Positions 16,195-24,051 of a stretch of 64,000 nt of DNA are shown in pieces. Source of the DNA: DASVVT01 sp036386415 (lineage in GTDB: Bacteria; Acidobacteriota; Blastocatellia; Pyrinomonadales; Pyrinomonadaceae); assembly GCA_036386415.1 (NCBI GenBank), contig DASVVT010000018.1, positions 1 through 64,000 on the forward strand. The letters run 5' to 3'. Under the pieces are notes generated by a model. It was not told the DNA's origin and made no database searches. It saw only the letters and a program-made list of their open reading frames with translations. Position 1 is the stretch's first letter; the number at the start of each line of letters is the position of its first letter. The translations under genes and the position numbers were made by a program.

Positions 16195-19100
16195 TCACGA
16201 TCCTCCGCGCACGAGCCGGAAGCCGAGATATTCATTCTTGGTGGTCGGCGCAATCCAGTCGCGGTAGGCAGCCGTGACCGCTTTATCTCCGCGCACGTCG
16301 CTCACCAGAGACCCGCCGCGAATCACCGTCCACTCTTTATGCTCCGGCAGAATTTGCAGCGAGCCTCCCGGATAATAGTTGGCCTTGGTCGAGGTCCACT
16401 CCCAGACATTGCCGATCAAGTCCAGTACGCCCCAGCGATTCTTACCATCCGGGTAAGAGCCGACCGGCCTGAGCGTCACGTCGCCGGAGTCTTTCATCGC
16501 AGTGCGCTTTGAGACCCACTGGTTGCCCCACGGGTACAGGTTAGCCTGATCGCCGTTGCGCGCAGCGTACTCCCACTCTTCCTCCGTCGGTAGACGATAA
16601 GTCACGCCGTCGCGCTTCGAGCGCCAGGCGGCGAACGCTTTCGCATCCTCGACGGAGACGTTCGTGACAGGCCACTGTTCCTGTCCGGCGATGGGCTTGC
16701 CGCCAGACCAGTGGCTCGGCGCACTGTAACCCTCCTCGGACACAAATTGCTGGTACTCCGCGTTTGTCACCTCCGTCTTATCCATCGAGAATGCGGCGAC
16801 CGTGACGGAGTGCGGCGGCGCTTCCTGCGGAAGCCCTCCGGTGCGTCCCATCTGGTACGTGCCGCCTGGAATAGCAATCAATTCAGGCTTGATCTCTGCC
16901 GGGGGCTTCTTATCGTCCGGCTTTGTTCCTCCTCCTCCGCCGCCGCCGTCCTTACCCACCTCAGTAGTTGTCGACCCGCCGCTCATCATGAAATACGCGC
17001 CGATGCCCCCGCCGATCAAGACCACTGCGAGGACCGCCGCGATCAGCATCATCGGCAGGGAGGATTTCTTCTCTGCGGCGGCGGTGAAGCCGGGCGAAGA
17101 TGTTTGAAAGGCGGGCGGGCTCTGCTGCCAAGACGCCTGTTGATCGACTCCCGGCAGACTGTTCTGTCCCATCTGCTGCGTGATGACGCCATGACGCTGC
17201 TGCTGCGTCGATTCCAGATCAACTGCGGGTGGCACGGGCGCATAGCTGGTCGCGGCCATCCGCGCCTCAGCCTCTTCGCGCTCCCTTTGCTTACGCGCCG
17301 CCGCTGCGGCAGCCGCCGCCCGCTCGCGCTCTTCTCGCTCGGCGCGCTCGATTCTTTCCCGTTCCTGACGCTCCTTTTCCTGGCGCTGGCGCTCCTCTTC
17401 GGCTTGACGGCGCGCCGCCGCCTCCGCTTCGGCCTGCTTGCGTGCGGCCTCTGCCTCTGCGCGCAGGCGCGCCTTCTCTTCTTCGGTTTTTTGTCTTTCT
17501 TCGGCGACCGCTCGCTGGCGCTCTTCTTCGGCCTGCTTGCGGGCGAGAGCCTCTGCTTCGGCCTGCTTGCGCGCGGCCTCCGCTTCGGCGCGCAGGCGTG
17601 CGGCCTCTTCTTCGGCTTTCTTCCGTGCCAAGGCTTCCGCTTCGGCCTGCTTTTGTGCTTCCTCGGCCAGGCGTCTTCGCTCTTTATCTTCGGCGCGAAT
17701 ACGTGCCGCCTCTTCCTCGGCCTGCTTGCGCGCCAGCGCTGCTTCTTCGGCCTGCTTGCGTGCGGCCTCTGCCTCTGCGCGCAGGCGCTTCTGTTCTTCA
17801 GTACGCTGCCGCGCTTCCTCTTCTTCAGCGAGGCGGCGTGCTTCCGCTTCGGCCTGCTTGCGCGCGGCCTCCTCCTCAGCACGTTTGCGCGCTTCCGCTT
17901 CTTCCGCTCGTTTACGCGCCTCTTCTTCCTCGGCCTTCCTGCGCGCTTCCGCTTCGACGCGTTGGCGCTCCTCTTCGGCGAGGCGTCGCGCCTCTTCCTC
18001 GCGCGCTATCTCTTCGCGAGCGATGCGGTCGCGTTCCTCCAGCTCGCGCTGCTCCTGCTCACGACGTCGCGCTTCGGCCTCGCGCCGCGCCTTCTCCTCA
18101 AGGGCGGCGGCCTGCGCGCGCAGTCGCTGCACCTCTACCATCGAAGCGTGCCCCTGTTGATCCGAGGCATCGAGCGCATTGGCGCTGATGGTTCCGGCCA
18201 TCTGATCGCCCGACATCTGCGGCAGGCTCGTCGCCATCAAACTCTGCAACTGGGCATCGACACTGCACACGCCGCCATTGCAATCAACCTGCCGCGACCA
18301 TTCGGCGTAGCCATCGTGCGCGACGCGCAGATGATGCGTGCCCCGCTGTACCTCGTTGACGATGAACTCGCCCGCGCCGTCCGACGTGCCCATCAGCATA
18401 TTGTTGACGTAGACGCGCGAGTGCGGCGGGTTGGTGCGAATGCGCAGGGTGGTCTGCTGCTGCGACATCGAAGCCATCGAGACCGACGGCGTAGACATAT
18501 TCTGAGCAGAGGGCGAAGGCGAGATGATCGTCTCGGACTGCACGCCCAGATTGCCCACCTGTGTGCGATCAAGCGAAGCAGACGTGGAGGCGACGGCATC
18601 GCGCAGCTCGCGCACGAAAGCATCGACCGATTGTGGACGATTGGCCGCATCCTTTTCGAGCGCGTGGCGCACGACCCCCTCAATCGCCGGGGGCACGCTC
18701 ACGCCCAGCGAGTTCAGGGTCGGCGGCGCTGCCGTCAAATGCTTCTTCATGATCGAAGGGATGCCCGTCCCCTTAAACGGCACGTCACCGCCAAGCATTT
18801 GATAGAGAATGACGCCGAGGCTATAGATGTCTGCGCGCGCGTCAGGCTCTTCATCCGACCACTGCTCGGGAGCCATGTAGAAGGGCGACCCCATCAACCC
18901 GCTCGTCTTCGCCTGCACGAAGGAGCCCAAAAGCTCGCCCGACTTGATCTTCGCGAGACCGAAATCGAGAATCTTCAGCCCTTCGGCGGGCGTCAAATCC
19001 TCCTGAATCATGATGTTCAGGGGCTTCAGATCGCGGTGCACGATGTTCTGCCGGTGCGCGGCGGCCACCCCTGAGCCGATGGCCGACATGATCTCCAGCG

Positions 19101-19521
19101 CACGCGACGGAGAGAGCGGCCCTTCAGCCGCGAGGATGTCATGCAGCGATTTGCCCTTGACGAACTCCATGACGAGGAACGGCATCGTGCCGCGCGCCAC
19201 GCCGAAGTCCGTCACGGCGATGATGTTGGGGTGGCGGATGGCGGCGGCGGCGAGCGCCTCCTGGCGAAAGCGCGTCACGAGCATCGGATCGTTGCCGACC
19301 AGATCGGGCAAGATCACTTTGATGGCGTGCGCCGTCTTGAGGAAGATGTGGCGCGCCTGAAACACGACGCCCATGCCGCCCGCTCCAAGTCGTCTCTCTA
19401 ATTGATAACGACCATCGAGCATCGGCTCGCCCGCTATTGATTGCGTCGTCGGATCGCCATCGTTCGGGCAGTGGTTGACGTGGTCAGGAAAACAGCGTCG
19501 GCAAGCTGGACATTCTTTCAT
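16195..19521 (-). CDS. Ser/Thr protein kinase with PEGA, long coiled coil, membrane helix and FGE-sulfatase domain
   Basis: An 1108-residue kinase. A zinc ribbon lies at residues 4-20. The PknB-type kinase domain spans about 38-310, with P-loop GAGGMGVV 47-54, Lys68, Glu88, HRD 162-164, DFG 186-188 and APE 217-219, so it should be active. A PEGA domain lies at 358-428. A Glu/Ala/Arg-rich coiled coil runs over about 300 residues. A membrane helix LPMMLIAAVLAVVLIGGGIG is followed by an extracytoplasmic formylglycine-generating-enzyme-like domain (residues about 885-1108: IPGGTYQMG, TEVTNAEYQQFV, LPTEEEWEYAAR, NVWEWTS). The C-terminal domain probably senses or binds something outside the cell, since kinase fusions usually lack FGE activity. 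It heads the leftward cluster with FHA proteins. Confidence 0.9.
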   Translation of the reverse strand: MKECPACRRCFPDHVNHCPNDGDPTTQSIAGEPMLDGRYQLERRLGAGGMGVVFQARHIFLKTAHAIKVILPDLVGNDPMLVTRFRQEALAAAAIRHPNIIAVTDFGVARGTMPFLVMEFVKGKSLHDILAAEGPLSPSRALEIMSAIGSGVAAAHRQNIVHRDLKPLNIMIQEDLTPAEGLKILDFGLAKIKSGELLGSFVQAKTSGLMGSPFYMAPEQWSDEEPDARADIYSLGVILYQMLGGDVPFKGTGIPSIMKKHLTAAPPTLNSLGVSVPPAIEGVVRHALEKDAANRPQSVDAFVRELRDAVASTSASLDRTQVGNLGVQSETIISPSPSAQNMSTPSVSMASMSQQQTTLRIRTNPPHSRVYVNNMLMGTSDGAGEFIVNEVQRGTHHLRVAHDGYAEWSRQVDCNGGVCSVDAQLQSLMATSLPQMSGDQMAGTISANALDASDQQGHASMVEVQRLRAQAAALEEKARREAEARRREQEQRELEERDRIAREEIAREEEARRLAEEERQRVEAEARRKAEEEEARKRAEEAEARKRAEEEAARKQAEAEARRLAEEEEARQRTEEQKRLRAEAEAARKQAEEAALARKQAEEEAARIRAEDKERRRLAEEAQKQAEAEALARKKAEEEAARLRAEAEAARKQAEAEALARKQAEEERQRAVAEERQKTEEEKARLRAEAEAARKQAEAEAAARRQAEEERQRQEKERQERERIERAEREERERAAAAAAAARKQREREEAEARMAATSYAPVPPAVDLESTQQQRHGVITQQMGQNSLPGVDQQASWQQSPPAFQTSSPGFTAAAEKKSSLPMMLIAAVLAVVLIGGGIGAYFMMSGGSTTTEVGKDGGGGGGGTKPDDKKPPAEIKPELIAIPGGTYQMGRTGGLPQEAPPHSVTVAAFSMDKTEVTNAEYQQFVSEEGYSAPSHWSGGKPIAGQEQWPVTNVSVEDAKAFAAWRSKRDGVTYRLPTEEEWEYAARNGDQANLYPWGNQWVSKRTAMKDSGDVTLRPVGSYPDGKNRWGVLDLIGNVWEWTSTKANYYPGGSLQILPEHKEWTVIRGGSLVSDVRGDKAVTAAYRDWIAPTTKNEYLGFRLVRGGS

Positions 19522-20051
19522 TAGTCGGCTCGATCTACAGGCAGCCCGCCTCTCGGTCTCTCGCGGCGGCTCACGACCGGGGGGCAGCCATTTTGTTTTG
19601 TGGCAAGCTTAAGCACCCATGCCAAAAGGGAATCATCTGGCGCGTCATGCTTCAAATATGCAGCGCTGGTGTTGTGGCGCTGCCAAGTGGCACTTGAAGG
19701 AATTAAGCAGAAAGCGCGCGCCCCAGATTTTAACATGAGTCTACGCCCGTCAAGCAAGTGGTAATTGACTCGCCGCTCGCCACCCGGCTAACCCTTTGAC
19801 AAATATCGCCCCCGTCGATCTCACACCTCCACATCTATTCCTCAAACAGACCTCGCGTGTGACGGACTGTGCGAGCGGCCTTTGCCAAACGGACAGGGCG
19901 TCTCCCGCCGAGAACAGAACCACCGCAGGTAAAGGCCGATGGACATGGATGGGAACGAAAAAGGAACGTATAAATTGCGCCCGACATCCGCCCCTTCCGT
20001 CTGACCGGCCTTCACCGTCGATACTTCTGCTTTTCAGCCCACGGCAAGATT
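19522..20051. other. Divergent gap between kinase and MerR-type genes
   Basis: No convincing gene lies here. The 78-residue leftward frame at 19521-19757 and the extension of the regulator frame to 19796 have no ribosome site and unusual composition. The gap should hold the kinase operon promoter; one weak candidate is listed separately. Confidence 0.4.
19727..19753 (-). promoter_or_regulatory. Candidate promoter of the kinase operon
   Basis: On the minus strand TTGACG (19748-19753) is followed after 15 bp by TAAAAT (19727-19732), with a TG one base before the -10 as in extended -10 promoters. The spacing is short, and the implied leader is about 200 nt. Weak evidence. Confidence 0.25.
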
Positions 20052-20080
20052 TTGACAATAGCTATTGTCAATATTATATT
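20052..20080 (+). promoter_or_regulatory. Strong promoter overlapped by a 20-bp perfect palindrome; likely leaderless transcript
   Basis: TTGACA (20052-20057) and TATATT (20075-20080) are spaced by exactly 17 bp. TTGACAATAGCTATTGTCAA (20052-20071) is a perfect palindrome that covers the -35 and most of the spacer, a typical operator position. The -10 ends only six bases before the ATG at 20087, so transcription should start at or next to the start codon and the mRNA would have no leader. The regulator encoded here probably binds its own palindrome; that is inference. Confidence 0.65.
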
Positions 20081-20086
20081 GCCGTC

Positions 20087-20779
20087 ATGCGCGCCCTGGA
20101 GAGTTATCGCGGGCAAGAGTTTATCGGCGTCGAGGAATTGACGAGCGCTGCCGCCTCGCTCATCGAGCTATACGGTGTGGAACCGGCGCGGGGCAATGTG
20201 CGTCTGAGCCTCACGCCGCGCATCGTGCGCCACTACCTGTCTGAAGACTTGCTGGGCGAGCCGACCGGGCAGGCGGGCACATCCCTGGTCTTCAACTACG
20301 GAAATCTGCTGCGCCTGCTGGCCGTCAAGCGGCTGCTCGCGGAGTACTGGTCGGTCGTCAAGATCAAAGAGTTCATGACGGCACTGGACATCATGGCGCT
20401 CGAACAACTCGTGGGCGGCGCGCTCGCCTCATCGACGCCACCAGCGGGCAGCAGGTCGCAACAGAGGCCACCAGCAGGGCGCGAGAGCGCGAGCGTACCT
20501 CATGCGACCTCCTTGCGCCGCCCGACAGACTTTGCGGCGACTAACCAGACGCCCCCCGCCACCTCTTTTCTGGCTCCGCAGCCCCCGCCGCCCCTCGCTT
20601 CTCTGGCAGTCGAATCAGCCCGTCGCGCCGAGCGCGCGGCGACGGAGTGGATAGAGCTCACCACCGGCCTTGAGATCAAAGTGCGCAGAAGCTTCCGCCC
20701 CCCGCGCACGGAACAGGAGCGCGAGCGCCTCGCGGCTCGCTTCTGGTCGGTCATCAATCGAAACGCGAAAAAGCAGTAG
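20087..20779 (+). CDS. MerR-type DNA-binding regulator
   Basis: The ATG at 20087 gives a 230-residue protein. Residues 8-90 form a MerR-like winged helix: FIGVEELTSAAASLI, then LTPRIVRHYLSEDLLGEPTG (recognition helix and wing), then VFNYGNLLRLLAVKRLLAEY. The middle is Pro/Ser-rich and disordered. The last 55 residues form a helical segment of unknown role (ARRAERAATEWIEL ... RERLAARFWSVINRNA). The open frame extends to 19796 but has no start signal, and the promoter lies inside it. There is no ligand-binding signature, so the effector is unknown. Targets may include its own promoter and the divergent kinase operon. Confidence 0.75.
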   Translation: MRALESYRGQEFIGVEELTSAAASLIELYGVEPARGNVRLSLTPRIVRHYLSEDLLGEPTGQAGTSLVFNYGNLLRLLAVKRLLAEYWSVVKIKEFMTALDIMALEQLVGGALASSTPPAGSRSQQRPPAGRESASVPHATSLRRPTDFAATNQTPPATSFLAPQPPPPLASLAVESARRAERAATEWIELTTGLEIKVRRSFRPPRTEQERERLAARFWSVINRNAKKQ

Positions 20780-20920
20780 ACAGTAGACAGTAGTCAGTAG
20801 TCAGTAGAACTGAAAATCCGGCGATCTGTTCGAATACTGTTTCTCTACATCGCAGTAGCCAACAAGGAGTGCCACTCTGTATTTCTACTGACTACTGCCT
20901 CCTGTCTACTGCCTCCTGTC
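20773..20920. repeat. Palindromic repeat, GTAGACAGTAG word family (copy 3)
   Basis: The left arm (GCAGTAGACAGTAGACAGTA and following TAGTCAG words, about 20774-20808) pairs imperfectly with the right arm at about 20884-20920. The left arm again contains the TAG stop codon of the gene to its left (20777-20779). The right arm ends close to the stop of leuS. It is a likely bidirectional terminator. Confidence 0.65.
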
Positions 20921-20928
20921 TCCTCCGT

Positions 20929-23493
20929 TCATCTCACGACGATATTAACGAGGCGCTGTGGAACGACGATCACTTTGAGAACGTCGTGGCCTTCGATCCA
21001 GGAGCGCACTTTCTCATCTGCGAGTGCCGCCGCGCGCAGCGCCTCTTCGGGTGTATCAGGCGTTGCCATGATGCGCCCGCGCAGCTTGCCGTTGACCTGC
21101 ACGGGTATCTCCAGCTCCTCTTTGCGCGCCAGTTCCTCGCGGGCTTCCGGCCATCTCACCTCGCTGCCCAGAATGCCGCCCGCGTGGCCTAAGCCTTCCC
21201 ACATCTCTTCGGCGATGTGGGGAGCGAACGGTGTGAGCATCAGGACGAGGGCTTCGAGCGCCTCGCGGATGACGTACACGTCCGCTGGAGATGCGTCCTG
21301 CGGCTCGACCTTGAAATCGCTCAGCGCGTTCTGCAACTCCATCAACGCCGCCACGCTCGTATTGTAGTGCAGCTCCTCGAAGTCCTCCGTGATGCGCGCA
21401 ATCGTCTGGTGCGTCTTACGTCGCAGAGCGCGCGCACGGGCGGTGAACTCTTCCATCTCCGGCTCACTGCCTCTCTGCGCGGGGTCTGACAGGCGCTCGT
21501 GCCAGCGCCAGACCATCCCGTAAACGCGGCGCAGGAAACGCACCGCGCCGTCGATCCCCGATTCAGACCAGCGCAGCTCGTTCTCCGGCGGGGCTGCAAA
21601 GAGCACGAACAGGCGCACGGCGTCCGAGCCGTAAGCCTGAATCATGTCGTCAGGATCGACGCCGTTGCCGAGACTCTTCGACATGCGCTTCCATTCGTTC
21701 GTGCCTTCGACGAGGTTGGTGACCATGCCCTGCGTCATCAAACGCTTGACCGGCTCATTGAACGAGACGAGGCCAATGTCGCGCATCATCTTCGTCCAGA
21801 AGCGCGTGTAGAGCAGGTGCATGACGGCATGGTCTATGCCGCCGACGTACTGCTCGACGGGCGTCCAGTACGCAGCCCGCTCCGGGTCGAAGGCTGCCAG
21901 AGGGTTGCGTGGATCGCAGTAGCGGAAGAAGTACCACGAAGAGTCCACGAACGTGTCCATCGTGTCGGTCTCGCGTCGCGCTATGCCCCCACATTTCGGG
22001 CAGGAGGTCGAGACGAACTCCGGCGCGCTTGCGAGCGGCGACTCCCCCGTTCCAGTGAACTCTGCGCGCTCCGGCAACCTGACCGGCAAATCCTTCTCAG
22101 GCACGGGCACGACCCCGCATCGTTCGCAGTAGATGACGGGGATGGGCGCGCCCCAGAAGCGCTGGCGCGAGATGCCCCAGTCGCGCAGGCGATAGGTCAC
22201 GGCCCGTTCACCGAAACCTTTAGCTTCGGCATGCTCGGTCATCTCGCGCAAAGCATCTTCCGACAGCTTCCCGCTCCACTCGCCGGAATTGATGAGCAGG
22301 CCGTAGTCCGTGAATGCATGCCGCATCTCCCTGGACTGATCCATGCCCAGTTGCGTGTCGAAGCCGCCCGGCTCTTCCCTGTGCGTGATGGGCGCGATCA
22401 CCTGGTGGATCGGCAGCGTGTACTTTTGCGCGAACTCGTAGTCGCGCTCGTCATGTGCCGGAACGGACATCACTGCGCCCGTGCCGTACTCCATCAGCAC
22501 ATAGTTCGCAGCCCACACCGGCAACGTCTCGCCGCTGAACGGATTGATGGCGATGAGGCCGGTATTGATGCCCTCCTTCTCTTCCTCTTCCTCTCCGGCA
22601 TTGGTGCGATTACGCGCCGTGGCGCGCACGCGCTCGACGAACTGCTCGACATCCGTCTTTAAAGACGAGCCTTCGAGCAGCTCCGCCAGCAAAGGGTGTT
22701 CAGCCGCGAGGACGACCGCCGTCGCGCCATAGATCGTGTCGATCCGCGTCGTGAAGACGCGCACCCTGGCGTCTGTGCCCTGAATAGCGAAGTCCACGTA
22801 AGCGCCAACGCTTCGACCAATCCAGTTGCGCTGCATGGTCAGGACGCGCTCGGGCCAGCCCCCTTCGATCTCTTTCATGTCTGCGAGCAGTTGTTCGGCA
22901 TAATCCGTAATGCGTATGAACCACTGCTCCAAATCCTTCTTGACGACGGGCGTCTGGCAGCGCCAGCAGACGCCGCCGGACGATTGCTCGTTCGAGAGCA
23001 CCGTCTCCTCCTTCGGACACCAGTTGACCTGCGACATACGCCGGTAGACAAGGCCGCGCTCATACATCTTGAGGAAGAACCACTGATCCCACTTGTAAAA
23101 CTCAGGCGTGTGCGCGGCGATCTCGCGCCGCCAGTCGTAGCTGATGCCCAGACGCCGGAGCTGCCCGCGCATGTGATTGATGTTCTCTTCCGTCCAGTCA
23201 CGCGGCTGTATGCCGCGCTTGATGGCGGCCTGCTCGGCGGGCTGTCCGAAGCTGTCCCAGCCAATCGGATGCAGCACGTTGAATCCACGAAGGCGCTTGT
23301 ACCACGCGAGCGCATCGCCGATGGAGTAGTTGCGCACGTGCCCCATGTGCAGGAAGCCCGAGGGGTACGGCAGCATCTCCAGGCAGTAGAACTTCTCGCG
23401 CTCGTCATTCATCTCGACCGTAAAGGCACGCGTCTCGTCCCACCTTTGCTGCCACTTCTCTTCGATCTTTTCAGGAAAATATTTTTCGTCCAT
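20929..23493 (-). CDS. leuS: Leucyl-tRNA synthetase
   Basis: This 854-residue class I synthetase charges tRNA-Leu with leucine. The HIGH motif is HMGH in PYPSGFLHMGHVRNYSIGDA, and the KMSKS loop is RMSKSLGNGVDPDDM. The editing domain follows the zinc-binding insertion (CPKEETVLSNEQ ... CWRCQTPV), and a second Cys pair cluster (CERCGVVPVPEKDLPV, CPKCGG) is present. Length and domain order are those of the bacterial enzyme. The start ATG follows GGAAGG by nine bases. It stands alone, with no linked genes that suggest an operon. Confidence 0.97.
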   Translation of the reverse strand: MDEKYFPEKIEEKWQQRWDETRAFTVEMNDEREKFYCLEMLPYPSGFLHMGHVRNYSIGDALAWYKRLRGFNVLHPIGWDSFGQPAEQAAIKRGIQPRDWTEENINHMRGQLRRLGISYDWRREIAAHTPEFYKWDQWFFLKMYERGLVYRRMSQVNWCPKEETVLSNEQSSGGVCWRCQTPVVKKDLEQWFIRITDYAEQLLADMKEIEGGWPERVLTMQRNWIGRSVGAYVDFAIQGTDARVRVFTTRIDTIYGATAVVLAAEHPLLAELLEGSSLKTDVEQFVERVRATARNRTNAGEEEEEKEGINTGLIAINPFSGETLPVWAANYVLMEYGTGAVMSVPAHDERDYEFAQKYTLPIHQVIAPITHREEPGGFDTQLGMDQSREMRHAFTDYGLLINSGEWSGKLSEDALREMTEHAEAKGFGERAVTYRLRDWGISRQRFWGAPIPVIYCERCGVVPVPEKDLPVRLPERAEFTGTGESPLASAPEFVSTSCPKCGGIARRETDTMDTFVDSSWYFFRYCDPRNPLAAFDPERAAYWTPVEQYVGGIDHAVMHLLYTRFWTKMMRDIGLVSFNEPVKRLMTQGMVTNLVEGTNEWKRMSKSLGNGVDPDDMIQAYGSDAVRLFVLFAAPPENELRWSESGIDGAVRFLRRVYGMVWRWHERLSDPAQRGSEPEMEEFTARARALRRKTHQTIARITEDFEELHYNTSVAALMELQNALSDFKVEPQDASPADVYVIREALEALVLMLTPFAPHIAEEMWEGLGHAGGILGSEVRWPEAREELARKEELEIPVQVNGKLRGRIMATPDTPEEALRAAALADEKVRSWIEGHDVLKVIVVPQRLVNIVVR

Positions 23494-24000
23494 GTCTCAC
23501 ACCTTCCGGTATCTCTCCACTTAATCACGAATTGACCGAATGCACAAAGCTTGCAACAGCTTCGATGCGATGGCCTAGATTGTCTGAATTTTGCCGCGAG
23601 TGACGTGTCGCCGCCCCACACAGAGCACTCGATTAAGAGCGCTGCGGAAGCGGCACCGTAAGGCGAAGTATGTTGGGATCATATCTCATGAGAATGATGC
23701 TTTCCCGGCTTAAAGGTCTCAATATATTAGCGCGATCTGTGCGTGTTTGTCGAACAGTAAATGACGGGCGTAAGGTTTACGGGCAGTTTGAGATATGGTA
23801 TAAGCGGAGGCCACATTTGAAGGTGGTGGTTGACCCTTCATTATGAGAAGGCTTCTATCAGAACCTTTACTCATGTCGCCGCTGCTAGTAGAGCCTTAAC
23901 CGAAAATCCGGTCTGTTAATGGCTGGCGCACTACTCCTTATCCCAGCCAGTCTAAGTGCGCAGGCGGCTCGGCGGGCCAATCCGTCTGATGGGTAAATGC
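23494..24000. other. Divergent gap of about 500 bp upstream of the subtilase, no gene seen
   Basis: Reading frames here are short and lack ribosome sites. The leuS promoter and the subtilase promoter must be present. One candidate for the latter is listed separately. The AT/GC mix is unlike coding sequence. Confidence 0.4.
23776..23804 (+). promoter_or_regulatory. Candidate promoter of the subtilase gene
   Basis: TTTACG (23776-23781) and TATAAG (23799-23804) are 17 bp apart; the -35 matches consensus at four of six positions and the -10 at five. It would give a leader of about 240 nt. Confidence 0.3.
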
Positions 24001-24043
24001 GATCCGAAACGGATCATCCCTTAATCTCATATGTATTAGGAGG
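24001..24043 (+). promoter_or_regulatory. Palindrome and strong ribosome site before the subtilase
   Basis: GATCCGAAACGGATC (24001-24015) is a perfect 6-bp inverted repeat with a 3-bp centre. A consensus AGGAGG (24038-24043) stands eight bases before the ATG at 24052. The palindrome could be an operator or a small hairpin in the leader. Confidence 0.4.
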
Positions 24044-24051
24044 ATAATCTT

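Noticed and set aside
16711..19074. Long rightward open frame (787 codons) opposite the kinase gene
   Set aside because: It is antisense to the Glu/Ala/Arg-rich coil and kinase, with Leu/Arg-rich low-complexity composition and no ribosome site. GC-rich codon use opens the opposite strand.
19796..20086. N-terminal extension of the MerR-type gene
   Set aside because: It would place the strong promoter and palindrome inside the gene. The extra 97 residues are unlike the family, and no ribosome site is present.
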